Origin: a bacterium
Lineage (GTDB): Bacteria > Bacillota_I > Bacilli_A > RF39 > UBA660
Direction of reading: 5' to 3'
DNA: 36,504 nucleotides
NCBI GenBank assembly: GCA_030531425.1
Contig: JAUNNO010000008.1
Coordinates: forward strand, 1 to 36,504
Part shown: positions 1 to 7,989 of the stretch, in pieces
How positions within the stretch are numbered: the stretch's first letter is position 1
Layout: every line of letters starts with the position of its first letter
Program-made: the position numbers and the translations under genes
The notes under the pieces: model-generated
What the model was told of the DNA's origin: nothing
The model's input: only the letters and a program-made list of their open reading frames with translations
Databases searched by the model: none

Positions 1-192
1 CATTCTCATAAAGTTTTTTATTTTTAATACTGATGTTCCAGTAATTCCTTCATCAATATATCTTTCATACAATTCCCAATCTGGATGTTTCGCTAATTCG
101 TTATCGTAATACTGAATTTGATTTTCTAAAGCTGATAACTGTGCTTCATGTTCAGTAGATACCCTAGCATATATTGCAACTTTCCTGCTCAT
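1..192 (-). CDS. Large serine recombinase (integrase), N-terminal part, cut by window edge
   Basis: This is the first 64 codons of a gene that continues past the left edge. The N-terminus reads MSRKVAIYARVSTEHEAQ and has the resolvase signature YARVST with the nucleophilic serine, followed by SALENQ and a GITGTS motif. In the large serine recombinase family these belong to the catalytic resolvase domain. Such enzymes integrate and excise many Bacillota ICEs and phages by cutting att sites. It lies at the downstream end of a small-gene operon (leader ORF, regulator, three small proteins), a usual place for an ICE integrase. The zinc-ribbon and DNA-binding parts are outside the window. Whether the full gene is intact cannot be seen. 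Confidence 0.93.
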   Translation of the reverse strand, partial: MSRKVAIYARVSTEHEAQLSALENQIQYYDNELAKHPDWELYERYIDEGITGTSVLKIKNFMRM

Positions 193-233
193 TAGCTTCA
201 CTTTCCCTTCTTGATATGAATTTATCAAAATAA

Positions 234-401
234 TTAATTAATGTTAAACTTGCGATTTAATGCACAAATTAATGAATCATATTCTTTTTTTGTTATTTGT
301 TGTTTTTCTAATAACATTTGAAATAATATTTCAATAAAACCTTTATCAAATTTATTCTTAGAGGCTTCATTTAGTTTTATTTTATTATTAAGGATTTCCA
401 T
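234..401 (-). CDS. Small 55-aa SHOCT-like protein
   Basis: A 55-codon frame starts at the ATG at 401 with a GAGGTGGAA ribosome site inside the end of the upstream gene, and ends in TAA at 234. The C-terminal half, around LLEKQQITKKEYDSLI, resembles the SHOCT-type helical motif (length x-I-x-EEY-L). Such short proteins are often found next to serine integrases in Bacillota ICEs and prophages. The function is unknown. It sits 41 bp upstream of the recombinase start and is probably co-transcribed with it. Confidence 0.6.
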   Translation of the reverse strand: MEILNNKIKLNEASKNKFDKGFIEILFQMLLEKQQITKKEYDSLICALNRKFNIN

Positions 402-402
402 A

Positions 403-606
403 TTATTCCACCTCTATATACTCACCATCAATATAAACAACTTGCTTTAAATATATTTCAAATTTTCTAAAGTCTTTAATTTGATTTGTTTTCATAAAAA
501 AATCAATTAATTGTTTTTTAACTGATGGTTTATTGTATCCCCCAACTAACATTACTGAAGTATGACCATTATTAATTATGGTTGCTCTATAAGTCTTTCT
601 TTTCAT
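403..606 (-). CDS. Hypothetical 67-aa protein
   Basis: A small basic protein (starts MKRKTYRATI) with no domain I recognise. Its start overlaps the end of the 47-aa membrane gene by 20 bp and its stop lies 1 bp before the next ATG, so it is translationally packed into the integration operon. A role as a small accessory or excision factor would be a guess from position only. Confidence 0.6.
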   Translation of the reverse strand: MKRKTYRATIINNGHTSVMLVGGYNKPSVKKQLIDFFMKTNQIKDFRKFEIYLKQVVYIDGEYIEVE

Positions 607-730
607 CTTGATCCTTCTTTCTCAATTCTTCTTCCATTTCTTGATCTGCCCATGAAGCAACTTTACAAGAGCAAATACTAAATAACCCAATAAATACTAA
701 TAAAATAATTCCTAAAATCTTTCCAAACAT
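587..730 (-). CDS. Small 47-aa membrane or lipoprotein-like peptide
   Basis: A 47-codon frame begins at ATG 730 behind a perfect AGGAGG (about 7 bp spacing) and ends in TAG at 587. Residues 4-19 form one hydrophobic helix (GKILGIILLVFIGLFS). It is followed by CSC and a charged tail rich in E, K and D. The helix plus Cys could be a minimal lipoprotein signal or just a single-pass anchor. Short proteins of this build occur in Bacillota mobile elements. Function unknown. The overlap with the next gene supports it being real. Confidence 0.65.
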   Translation of the reverse strand: MFGKILGIILLVFIGLFSICSCKVASWADQEMEEELRKKDQDEKKDL

Positions 731-753
731 ATTAAACCTCCTATTTTTAACCA

Positions 754-781
754 TAAAAAAACACACCTTAAAAGATGTGTT
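754..781 (-). terminator. Probable intrinsic terminator in the integration operon
   Basis: The 6-bp stem AACACA/TGTGTT (760-765 with 776-781) is flanked by an A-run on the left, giving a U-tract for minus-strand RNA, and by T-rich DNA on the right. It follows the regulator gene that ends at 809. Expression of the downstream small genes and integrase would need readthrough. Confidence 0.55.
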
Positions 782-808
782 ATAAAGTTTTTTGGTTCTA
801 TATCGTTA

Positions 809-1240
809 TTATTTAGTAACAGCTATATTCATAGCTAATGCAAATTTAATAATACAACTCTTCTTTATATGCCTTACTTTAGTATCAGAACATTGTAATT
901 CATCAAGAATAGTTGATTCATTGTTGCCTAAGAAAAATAACCCTTTAAAATATCTTTGTTCTTCATCATTAAAAGTATATATTATTTTTAATATAATATT
1001 TAACGATTTTAAAAATTCTTCTTCTTTTTCAGACTTATTTATAATATATGATTCTATTGGTGATGTATTATTAAAACTAGTCTGAACTTTTATCTCGCTT
1101 AAATGAGATGTAATACTCGGTGGCAGAACACTTATATATCTATAGTATTCATCTTCAAACTTAGACATATAGTTTCTAACATTTGATTGTGTTTTGACAA
1201 AATCATATTTGTCGATTACTTCACTACTTAATAACTTCAT
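809..1240 (-). CDS. ArpU/sigma-region-4-like transcriptional regulator (143 aa)
   Basis: The start is set at ATG 1240, which has GGAGGT 5-10 bp upstream. A longer frame back to 1282 would begin inside the terminator-like hairpin and lacks a ribosome site. The C-terminus, around LDELQCSDTKVRHIKKSCI, has the spacing of a helix-turn-helix like sigma region 4 or the ArpU/RinA-type late regulators of phages (TV-x-RH-K-x-A-I-x-KFALAL). The first 100 residues are helical and charged. Such proteins often control excision or late genes in mobile elements. Its position just upstream of the recombinase cluster suggests control of integration/excision genes. The family call is by pattern only. Confidence 0.6.
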   Translation of the reverse strand: MKLLSSEVIDKYDFVKTQSNVRNYMSKFEDEYYRYISVLPPSITSHLSEIKVQTSFNNTSPIESYIINKSEKEEEFLKSLNIILKIIYTFNDEEQRYFKGLFFLGNNESTILDELQCSDTKVRHIKKSCIIKFALAMNIAVTK

Positions 1241-1267
1241 ATAGACCTCCAAACTTTTTATAAATAA

Positions 1268-1310
1268 AAGAAGAGCAGACAATTTACTAAGAAATGATAC
1301 TGCTCTTCTT
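1268..1310 (-). terminator. Terminator-like attenuator hairpin before the regulator gene
   Basis: The perfect 11-bp inverted repeat AAGAAGAGCAG/CTGCTCTTCTT (1268-1278 and 1300-1310) has a 21-nt loop. For minus-strand RNA it is followed by UUUUAUUUA. It lies 27 bp upstream of the regulator start codon and is overlapped by the last codons of the leader ORF, a layout typical of transcription attenuation. Confidence 0.65.
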
Positions 1311-1412
1311 ATATTCCAATTTTAAATTTTTAGTGTCTAAGTCCCCATGTAATTTTTTAAATCGACTTGTATATAACGATGATTGTAAAACTCCGAGTTG
1401 ATCGAATCTCAT
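1287..1412 (-). CDS. 41-aa leader ORF of the integration operon
   Basis: A 41-codon frame starts at ATG 1412, with GGGTGG about 6 bp upstream and about 36 nt below the predicted transcription start of the consensus promoter at 1455-1482. It begins MRFDQLGVLQ and ends in TAG at 1287. The last codons (KKSSIIS) run through the 5' arm and into the loop of the 1268-1310 hairpin, so ribosomes on this ORF would disturb the hairpin. I do not recognise the peptide family. It may be a leader peptide, a small excisionase-like product, or both. Confidence 0.55.
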   Translation of the reverse strand: MRFDQLGVLQSSLYTSRFKKLHGDLDTKNLKLEYKKSSIIS

Positions 1413-1454
1413 AAGGACCACCCACAATTCCAATTAAATCATTAATTGCTGTCT

Positions 1455-1482
1455 ATAATATCACTTTTTTTGTGAATGTCAA
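1455..1482 (-). promoter_or_regulatory. Sigma-A promoter of the integration operon
   Basis: On the minus strand, TTGACA (1482-1477) and TATTAT (1460-1455) are separated by 16 bp. The spacer carries the dyad TTCAC-aaaaaa-GTGA, which could be an operator. Predicted RNA starts near 1448. Confidence 0.75.
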
Positions 1483-1496
1483 TATTTTCAGCAAAT

Positions 1497-1528
1497 AAAA
1501 AAATAATTAACTTGGTTAGCTAATTATT
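1497..1528 (-). terminator. Terminator after the 103-aa gene
   Basis: The 8-bp stem AATAATTA/TAATTATT (1502-1509 and 1521-1528) is followed, for minus-strand RNA, by seven U residues (A-run at 1497-1503). It insulates the integration operon from transcription coming from the right. Confidence 0.65.
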
Positions 1529-1606
1529 CATTTAACTATATTTTACCAGAGGGAATTTTAAATGCAAGGTTTTTTCGTGTTTTTTTTATGTTTTTTTCGT
1601 TCTTTT

Positions 1607-1918
1607 TTAAAGACCAGATATGCAGAAACCCTTTAAAACATTATAATCTTGAGAATCTATGATATTTACTAAAATGTTATAATATTTAATTGCACTCTCT
1701 TCTTTATCTGTTTTCCAATAAAGTAATGGTGAAGCAATTTTATCTTTATTTTTTATATAGGTATAAATTTCAAATTTATTGTCAAAACTATTTATAATTA
1801 CTCCACCTATTCCATCTAAGTATTCTGTTTGATAAGATTTATATATTTTTTTATCTTCACTTACATCTGATTTTTTTACATAATCTTTTAATAATTCTAT
1901 TAATGCATCTATTTGCAT
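1607..1918 (-). CDS. Hypothetical 103-aa protein
   Basis: I place the start at ATG 1918 (MQIDALIELLKDYV), which has AGAGGTGAG directly upstream. A longer frame back to 1990 would begin before the predicted transcription start of the promoter at 1991-2019 and has no ribosome site. The protein is small, with an acidic/helical N-terminus and a central beta-rich stretch (GIGGVIINSFDNKFEIYTYI). I recognise no family. It is transcribed divergently from the XRE regulator at 2113, and the shared 23-bp motif lies between them, so the regulator probably controls it. Confidence 0.55.
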   Translation of the reverse strand: MQIDALIELLKDYVKKSDVSEDKKIYKSYQTEYLDGIGGVIINSFDNKFEIYTYIKNKDKIASPLLYWKTDKEESAIKYYNILVNIIDSQDYNVLKGFCISGL

Positions 1919-1990
1919 AATCTCACCTCTAAATTGATTCAACAAGAATTTGATAAAACGAAGCATGAAGTTGAATTTAATTACATACAT

Positions 1991-2019
1991 ATAATAGACT
2001 ATTTAATTCAATTTGTAAA
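1991..2019 (-). promoter_or_regulatory. Promoter of the 103-aa gene
   Basis: On the minus strand, TTTACA (2019-2014), a 17-bp spacer and TATTAT (1996-1991). The 23-bp motif lies just upstream at 2034-2056. Confidence 0.65.
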
Positions 2020-2033
2020 TAGTTATACCGATA

Positions 2034-2070
2034 TTTCCTTTCGTATTAGTTATAAAGACATTCCTTTCGT
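2034..2070. repeat. Copy 1 of a 23-bp regulatory motif, with a tandem half copy
   Basis: TTTCCTTTCGTATTAGTTAT plus AAA occupies 2034-2056. Its core TTCCTTTCGT recurs at 2061-2070, 26 bp away, in the same direction. An identical 23-mer lies at 12808-12830 and a 21/23 match at 20255-20277. Copy 1 is in the divergent region between the 103-aa gene and the XRE regulator gene, a natural operator location. Confidence 0.7.
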
Positions 2071-2112
2071 GAAAGTATAAAATTTTATTGTAGAAGAAAT
2101 GGAGGTGTAATG

Positions 2113-2385
2113 ATGAAAATTCGTGATGTTTTAGCTATAAATCTAAAATATTATAGAAAGAAACTTAATCTACCACAAGAGAAGTTTGCAGAAGTCATTG
2201 GAACATCTCTATCATATTTAAATCAAATAGAAAATAAAAAAGTTGATGTTAGATCTTCAACAATAGATAAATTTGCTGATAATCTAAATAAATATGATAA
2301 AAAAAATAAAATTACATCTATTGATTTAGTAGTTTATGATGAACATAGAATTACAAATTATTCTAGAATAGATGAAAAGAAGTAG
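2113..2385 (+). CDS. XRE-family HTH regulator (only clear plus-strand gene)
   Basis: This 90-aa protein has a helix-turn-helix of the Cro/CI (HTH_3) type at about residues 5-60, with the recognisable run LPQEKFAEVIGTSLSYLNQI followed by EN. Two adjacent ATGs (2110 and 2113) fit; the second is 7 bp behind GGAGG and is preferred. The C-terminal 30 residues are charged and lack an obvious effector domain. It faces the restriction-modification operon tail to tail and shares a divergent intergenic region with the 103-aa gene. Tandem copies of the 23-bp motif in that region suggest autoregulation and control of distant genes bearing the motif. It may act as a controller (C-protein-like) for the cargo region, but this is inference. 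Confidence 0.85.
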   Translation: MKIRDVLAINLKYYRKKLNLPQEKFAEVIGTSLSYLNQIENKKVDVRSSTIDKFADNLNKYDKKNKITSIDLVVYDEHRITNYSRIDEKK

Positions 2386-2403
2386 TTTCCTACTTCTTTT
2401 TTT
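2375..2403. terminator. Bidirectional terminator between XRE gene and Res
   Basis: The perfect 11-bp stem AAAAGAAGTAG/CTACTTCTTTT has a 4-nt loop TTTC, and T-runs or A-runs on both sides. The stem includes the stop codon of the XRE gene and touches the stop codon of Res, so it serves both convergent genes. Confidence 0.85.
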
Positions 2404-5400
2404 ATGCAGTTAATAAATTAATTAATGATTCATAACTATCTACTACATCATATTTTACTTCATCATTACTTATACATTTAAAATGCTTTTTAGCACATTC
2501 AATTTTAGCTTTCTCTACATCTCTTAATTCAAGCGAATCCATACTACCTTTAGTTTCAGCTATAAAGTAAATATATTTAAATGATGGATTATCAAATACT
2601 ATAGCCCAATCTGGATTATAGTTTCCAACTGGAGTTGGTATCTTAAATCCATTTGGTAATTTAGCATAGACAGTTACTTCACCAGATTCTAACTTCTTAG
2701 CAAATTCTCTTTCATTCTTTGAATCAGTTACTAAGAAATCATAAATATGTTTCTTAACATCAATAGCATTTTCACCTAATTCACCACGAACATTATTAAT
2801 AGTAAATATATCATTATCAAATTTATTTTCAGTTTTATGATATGTTATACCATCAATAATTGTAGTAGCTTTCTCTTGATTTATTAAATTACATACTTTT
2901 CTGATAAATTCTTCTGGATTAAATTGATAATAATTAAATTTTTCTGGAGTAATCTTTGTAAGAATATCAATAACTGTTTTTCTTGTTAATCCAGTATCTT
3001 TAGTTATTTCACCAATAAGATCATATTCAACCATTGATGGAGAGAAATCTTCAACTGTTTCGGTTTTAGTCTTTCCTTCTGTCATCGAACTACCACTATT
3101 AACTGATACAGAAGACATTTTATCTTTTTGCTCACCTTCAGTTATCTTAACTTGCATTTTAGCAATATTAAGTTTTCCATTTATTGATTGAACAGCTTTA
3201 TCAATTAATTCATTAGTATCAAAATCAACTTCATATATAGTTTTAATATTTATCTTATTCCATAAATCTTGGAATTCTTTTTTCATAAAGTTAGCATTTG
3301 GAACAAGATTCTTAATATTTTCTCTTCTTTCATCACTAACAAGTTTGGTGTTATTAGTAGAATATAATCTCTTCATTAATTGTCCTATTTGTTCTTCAAA
3401 TCCAACTAAATCAGGCATTACTTCTAACTTACCATTTTCCATGTCTTCAACAAACTTATCAGTTATTTTATAATTGTCTTTTTGATCAACATATCCATTC
3501 GTTACATTGAATATTAATAAATCTTGGAAATGTTCTGGAGTAAATTCATAATGTTCTCCAGCTTCGTTAGTAAGAATTTTGCCAATAAATGATTCTTGAG
3601 TAAAATTCTTTGGTCTCTCTGATAAACTTTCTGATATTTCTGTTTGTAGTGCTTTAGCAAAGCTATCATAAGATTCACTAGCGACAACAGTTAAAGTATT
3701 GATTGAATGGAAATTATTTTCTAATACACTATAATCCATTCTTTCACCATCATTATTTACACAAATACGAAGTCCACGACCAATTTCTTGTCTTTTACTA
3801 ATTTCTGAATTACTATGTTTTAATGTGCATATTTGGAAAATGTTTGGATTATCCCAACCTTCTCTTAATGCAGAGTGTGAAAAAATAAATCTTACAGGTT
3901 CTTCTAAAGATAACAATCTTTCTTTATCTTTCATAATTAGATCATAAGCATCTTCATCAAAACTTAAATATTCTTTCTTATCATTAATACTAGGATCAAC
4001 TTCGTGACCTTTTTTATCTATAGAGAAATACCCAGCATGAATCTTTCCAGTATCAAATGAATCTAAATATTTAACATAATCCTCATCAAATAAAGTTCTA
4101 TAATCGATTAATGCTTTATTATATTCTTCTTCAAATATTTTTGCATATTCACCTTTTAAAGCAGAACCATCTTCATAATATTTATATTTAGCTACTTCAT
4201 CTATAAAGAATAAAGATAATACTTTAATACCTAATTTATGAAGTTCTTTTTCTTTTTCAAAATGTGATCTTATAGTTTCTCTTATTTGAATTCTTATAAT
4301 ATGTGATTCATCAACATCACCAACAGCTTGACCAACTTGTATCTCTACTCCATTTGTAAAAAACACTTTATCATATTGATCATATCTACCATCTATTTCA
4401 CTAACAACATAACCTTTGTATTGTTGTAGTTCACCAGATTTAGTATATAAATCATCTCCAGCTTTAATTTTCATTAATCTTCGATTTACTCCATTTGATG
4501 ACTTAACTTCAATTTCCATAATTGCTTCTGGATCATGCTTTTGACTAATATTTACACTATCTAGGAATAAATATGTATCTTCAGATTTATTATGTAATAC
4601 CTCAATACCTTTAACATTAATCTTTTTTACAAGCTTTTGATTATATGCATCAATTGCATCCAATCTATAAATTTTATTGTATTCTTTTCCTCTTTTATGA
4701 GTAGCAGAATACCTTACTTTAAATAATGGTTTAAATTCATCAAACAGTTCTTCGGTCTTATCACCAAATTTTTGTGGCTCATCTACAATTAATATTGGAT
4801 GAACAGATTTTATTACATCTATTGGTCTTCTAGACTGTAATTCATCTAATTCTTCATATATTCTTCTATTAGCTGTTCCCTTTGCATTAAATGCTTGATA
4901 ATTAATAATCATTACTTGAATTGAATCATCTGAAGCAAAAGTATTAATGTTTGCTATATTAGAACTATTTGAAGAATTATAAACAAAGTATCTTATTTTT
5001 TTATGATACAATTCTTGAAAATAATCTTGAGTAATATCAAATGATTTTTGTACTCCTTCACGAATCGCAATAGATGGAACCATAACTATAAATTTACTCC
5101 AACCATATTCTTTATTAAGTTCGTACATAGATTTTATATATGTAAAAGTTTTACCTGTTCCTGTTTCCATTTCAATAGAAAATTCATCTAAAGGTTGATT
5201 ATCTGAATAATTAATATCATTTAATCTTTGAACCTCTCTTATATTTTTTATTCGCTCTGATTCAGTAAGTGTAATTGATTGGTTTCCAAAAGAAATAATC
5301 TCAACTTCTTCATCATGTGCAAATAAACCTGTATCAACTGTATGTTTATATCTTGCAAGTAAATCTCTTCTAGAACCCTTCTTTTGTCCTAAAAAGCAAT

Positions 5401-5458
5401 TTACTAGAGAACGAACTGCATCATCTTGATATGATTGATGTTTAAATTTTAATTTCAT
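2402..5458 (-). CDS. res: Type III restriction enzyme subunit (Res), DEAD-like helicase-nuclease
   Basis: About 1018 aa, the usual length of type III Res. The start is ATG 5458, 8 bp behind AGGAGG; an in-frame TTG lies just before it. Motifs in order: Walker A METGTGKT (about 97-104), a DEPQ box in place of DEAD (LIVDEPQKF), SATHKR, SHSALREGWDNP, and motif VI QEIGRGLR. Near the C-terminus NPDWAIVF is followed by AETKGS, a PD-(D/E)xK nuclease signature. Res translocates on DNA and, together with Mod, cleaves near inversely oriented unmethylated sites. It lies 14 bp below mod and ends at the bidirectional terminator. All catalytic motifs appear intact, so the enzyme is probably active. Confidence 0.95.
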   Translation of the reverse strand: MKLKFKHQSYQDDAVRSLVNCFLGQKKGSRRDLLARYKHTVDTGLFAHDEEVEIISFGNQSITLTESERIKNIREVQRLNDINYSDNQPLDEFSIEMETGTGKTFTYIKSMYELNKEYGWSKFIVMVPSIAIREGVQKSFDITQDYFQELYHKKIRYFVYNSSNSSNIANINTFASDDSIQVMIINYQAFNAKGTANRRIYEELDELQSRRPIDVIKSVHPILIVDEPQKFGDKTEELFDEFKPLFKVRYSATHKRGKEYNKIYRLDAIDAYNQKLVKKINVKGIEVLHNKSEDTYLFLDSVNISQKHDPEAIMEIEVKSSNGVNRRLMKIKAGDDLYTKSGELQQYKGYVVSEIDGRYDQYDKVFFTNGVEIQVGQAVGDVDESHIIRIQIRETIRSHFEKEKELHKLGIKVLSLFFIDEVAKYKYYEDGSALKGEYAKIFEEEYNKALIDYRTLFDEDYVKYLDSFDTGKIHAGYFSIDKKGHEVDPSINDKKEYLSFDEDAYDLIMKDKERLLSLEEPVRFIFSHSALREGWDNPNIFQICTLKHSNSEISKRQEIGRGLRICVNNDGERMDYSVLENNFHSINTLTVVASESYDSFAKALQTEISESLSERPKNFTQESFIGKILTNEAGEHYEFTPEHFQDLLIFNVTNGYVDQKDNYKITDKFVEDMENGKLEVMPDLVGFEEQIGQLMKRLYSTNNTKLVSDERRENIKNLVPNANFMKKEFQDLWNKINIKTIYEVDFDTNELIDKAVQSINGKLNIAKMQVKITEGEQKDKMSSVSVNSGSSMTEGKTKTETVEDFSPSMVEYDLIGEITKDTGLTRKTVIDILTKITPEKFNYYQFNPEEFIRKVCNLINQEKATTIIDGITYHKTENKFDNDIFTINNVRGELGENAIDVKKHIYDFLVTDSKNEREFAKKLESGEVTVYAKLPNGFKIPTPVGNYNPDWAIVFDNPSFKYIYFIAETKGSMDSLELRDVEKAKIECAKKHFKCISNDEVKYDVVDSYESLINLLTA

Positions 5459-5472
5459 CAATTACACCTCCT

Positions 5473-7503
5473 TTATATAATACTTACCTCCGTATCAGGA
5501 GAAAGCTTTTTAATTTTTTCTTCTAAATTAATTTTATCTTTATCAGTTTTAAATGAAACATCTTTGAAAACAACTTTTAACGGTTCACTTTTGCATATCT
5601 CATCAATTATATTAATGTCAATTTGTTCATCAAAACATGCAACTAATGAATTATTTTCAACATAAAAAACTTTATTATTCAATATATTCTTTTTATCAAT
5701 TTTTAAATCTAAAGTTAATCCTAAGTCTAACATTACTTGAGTTAATAAATCTTCTGGAGTTCTATCTTCTTTAATATTTGATAGATAATCCAACAAATTC
5801 ATTTGTGACATGTCTGATGGTTTGTAATATACATCTTTCATATTAGAAGAATCAACTTTAAAAACCCTAAATCCATAGTCTATATTTGCATTTGTATCTT
5901 CTTTTATCTTTTTAGCTGATCTTTTCAATCTTTCAATTCCAAGTCTAGAAAGAATATGTTCTTCACCGATTGAATCTAAAAAATCAATTGCTTCTTTAAT
6001 AGTTTTTTTGTTATCTCCTACTGCAACATTAAGAGATTCATCTAAATTTTCATTAATTTGAACAAGAATAAATTTTCTATTCTTTAAATCTTTAGAGTTT
6101 AAATCTAAAACTGAATGTCCAGTTGTTCCACTTCCTGAAAAGAAATCTAAGATAATATCATTTTCATTTGTAACTAATGATAATACTCTATTAATAAGTT
6201 TAAGTGGTTTTTTACCATTGTTATATGAAACCATTCCTTCTTGATCTAATCTTGTTGTCTTAATATCAACCCATAAATCACATGGATTAACCATTAAATA
6301 ATCACAAGCAAATAACAATTTGATATTTGGATCTGGTGTTTGTCTATTATAATGATTTTTTATAAAATACAATTTCCCTTGAGATGTCCTAATACCAAAG
6401 AAATTGTCATCACAAACATCTGATTTGGCATCTGCTAAAGGTTTAGCCGAACTACTTGCAACTTCACGAACAATTCTGTATGCATTATCATATTTCCAAG
6501 ATAATCTTTCTTCTTCAGTCATTGACTTCCAATTAGGTTCAGCTTCATCAAATGAAACCATTCTCAAATCTTTGACTAATTCATCAAATTTTTTAACATC
6601 ATTATCATCAACTGTATCTTGATTCATTAATTCTCTTATTTGCTCTAATTGTTGTTTATCAGCACCTAATAATACATTTTTATAATTTACTCCCCATGTT
6701 TCAATTGGAATAAGAATATCATTATATTTTAAATTTAAATTTTCGGATTTTTTATACATTAATATGTATTCTTTTAATTTAGGAAGTTTTTTTTCTGCAT
6801 GAGCCATTTTTACTCCAGTTGGTTCACTACTTTTTACAACTATACAATTGACAAAACTATTTTCACCAAATATTTCGTCACATAACTTTTTTAAATTATA
6901 TAATTCATTATCATCAATTGATATAAATATAACTCCATCTTTTGTTAATAAATTTCTCGCTAATTTAAGTCTTGAATACATAATTGATAACCAATCACTA
7001 TGAAATTTACCGTTTGTATCTGTATTAGTTACTAATCTATTACCATCTTCATCTTTTTGACCTGAATTAATCAATTCATCACTAGCAGAACCATGATAAT
7101 TATCTTTATAAATCAAGTCACTACCTCTATTATAAGGAGGATCAATATAAATGCACTTAATTTTATTAAGATATGATTCTTGTAGTATTTTTAAAACATC
7201 AATATTATCACCTTCAATATAAATATTACTTGTATTTTCAAAATCCACAGATTTATCATATAAAGGTCTCAATGTTTTGTTTGTAGGAGTATTTGCGATT
7301 ACAATTGATTCCTTTTTCCCAGGCCAAGTTAATTGAAATTTTTCCTTATTATCAGACAATATAACATCTGAAAACTCCTGCTTCAATGCTTCAAAATCAA
7401 CTTGTTCACCTTCTGATGTTGTAACAACAACATTTGGAAATAATTCTTTAATTTTTTCTATATTATTTGAAAGATTATTATTTTGCATTTTTAATTTTTC
7501 CAT
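5473..7503 (-). CDS. mod: Type III site-specific DNA methyltransferase (Mod)
   Basis: A 676-aa protein of the beta class of N6-adenine methyltransferases. The catalytic motif DPPYN (from about residue 121) comes before the AdoMet-binding motif DFFSGSGTT (about 453-461), the order expected for Mod. The variable region of about 220-440 should set the target specificity. Mod methylates one strand of an asymmetric site and also guides Res. The start ATG has AGGAGG 7 bp upstream. It overlaps nothing but lies 4 bp below the EVE-like gene, in a clear operon. Both key motifs are complete. The recognition site cannot be read from the sequence. Confidence 0.95.
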   Translation of the reverse strand: MEKLKMQNNNLSNNIEKIKELFPNVVVTTSEGEQVDFEALKQEFSDVILSDNKEKFQLTWPGKKESIVIANTPTNKTLRPLYDKSVDFENTSNIYIEGDNIDVLKILQESYLNKIKCIYIDPPYNRGSDLIYKDNYHGSASDELINSGQKDEDGNRLVTNTDTNGKFHSDWLSIMYSRLKLARNLLTKDGVIFISIDDNELYNLKKLCDEIFGENSFVNCIVVKSSEPTGVKMAHAEKKLPKLKEYILMYKKSENLNLKYNDILIPIETWGVNYKNVLLGADKQQLEQIRELMNQDTVDDNDVKKFDELVKDLRMVSFDEAEPNWKSMTEEERLSWKYDNAYRIVREVASSSAKPLADAKSDVCDDNFFGIRTSQGKLYFIKNHYNRQTPDPNIKLLFACDYLMVNPCDLWVDIKTTRLDQEGMVSYNNGKKPLKLINRVLSLVTNENDIILDFFSGSGTTGHSVLDLNSKDLKNRKFILVQINENLDESLNVAVGDNKKTIKEAIDFLDSIGEEHILSRLGIERLKRSAKKIKEDTNANIDYGFRVFKVDSSNMKDVYYKPSDMSQMNLLDYLSNIKEDRTPEDLLTQVMLDLGLTLDLKIDKKNILNNKVFYVENNSLVACFDEQIDINIIDEICKSEPLKVVFKDVSFKTDKDKINLEEKIKKLSPDTEVSII

Positions 7504-7506
7504 TAC

Positions 7507-7989
7507 TTACCCTCCTATACTTATATCACTCTCAGACTTTATAATCATTTGAGTTGTCATTGTTTTATTTATAATTTCATACAAATTTTTTCCAGATTTC
7601 AAAATCACAAACTTTTTTAATAAATCAGGATTTATTTCTTTTATTGAACATAAAGCATAATACATTGATGGTTTAAACAATTCATATCCACATTCATCCT
7701 TTGAATCCATTAATCTTTTATAATAATTTGGTATGTTTTTTGTTTGAGTCTCATAAGATATATCTTTTAATTCACAAATGTATGTACCTGCTCTAGAATA
7801 AAGAATTATTTTTGGATTATCTTGTGATAATATATTTTCAGCATTCACTTTTCTAATAACATTACCACATTTTCCAAACCAAACAAAGCCTTCTTTGTTA
7901 ATCACTTCTTGATGTTTTTGAATGCAGTCACTCTCATACTTATTTGAGTATCTTACCACTATTAAATTTTCGTTAGCTTTAATTTTCAT
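7507..7989 (-). CDS. EVE/PUA-like 160-aa protein in the restriction operon
   Basis: The N-terminal 40 residues (LIVVRYSNKYESDCIQKHQ, then a GFVWFGKCGN stretch) look like a compact beta-barrel of the EVE/YTH/PUA type. These read modified bases and are often fused to or placed beside restriction nucleases. The rest (IILYSRAGTYICEL and a helical tail) has no motif I can name. The start overlaps the end of the DUF4391 gene by 11 bp and the stop is 4 bp before mod, so it is produced together with the methyltransferase. A role in sensing modified DNA or choosing targets is inference; the domain call is based on pattern alone. Confidence 0.5.
   Translation of the reverse strand: MKIKANENLIVVRYSNKYESDCIQKHQEVINKEGFVWFGKCGNVIRKVNAENILSQDNPKIILYSRAGTYICELKDISYETQTKNIPNYYKRLMDSKDECGYELFKPSMYYALCSIKEINPDLLKKFVILKSGKNLYEIINKTMTTQMIIKSESDISIGG

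Noticed and set aside
792-1085. Plus-strand open frame opposite the ArpU-like gene
   Set aside because: Overlaps the minus-strand regulator over its whole length, lacks a ribosome site and begins in a terminator region.
1540-1567. Promoter-like TTGCAT-16-TGG-TAAAAT on the minus strand
   Set aside because: Its predicted transcript would meet the 1497-1528 terminator at once, so it cannot serve the integration operon; it is probably chance in AT-rich DNA.
1562-1606. T-rich stretch with repeated TTTTTTCGT
   Set aside because: Short and irregular; only loosely like the 23-bp motif core and not next to a clear promoter.
5459-5461. TTG as start of Res (one codon longer)
   Set aside because: The ATG directly after it is at the better distance from AGGAGG.
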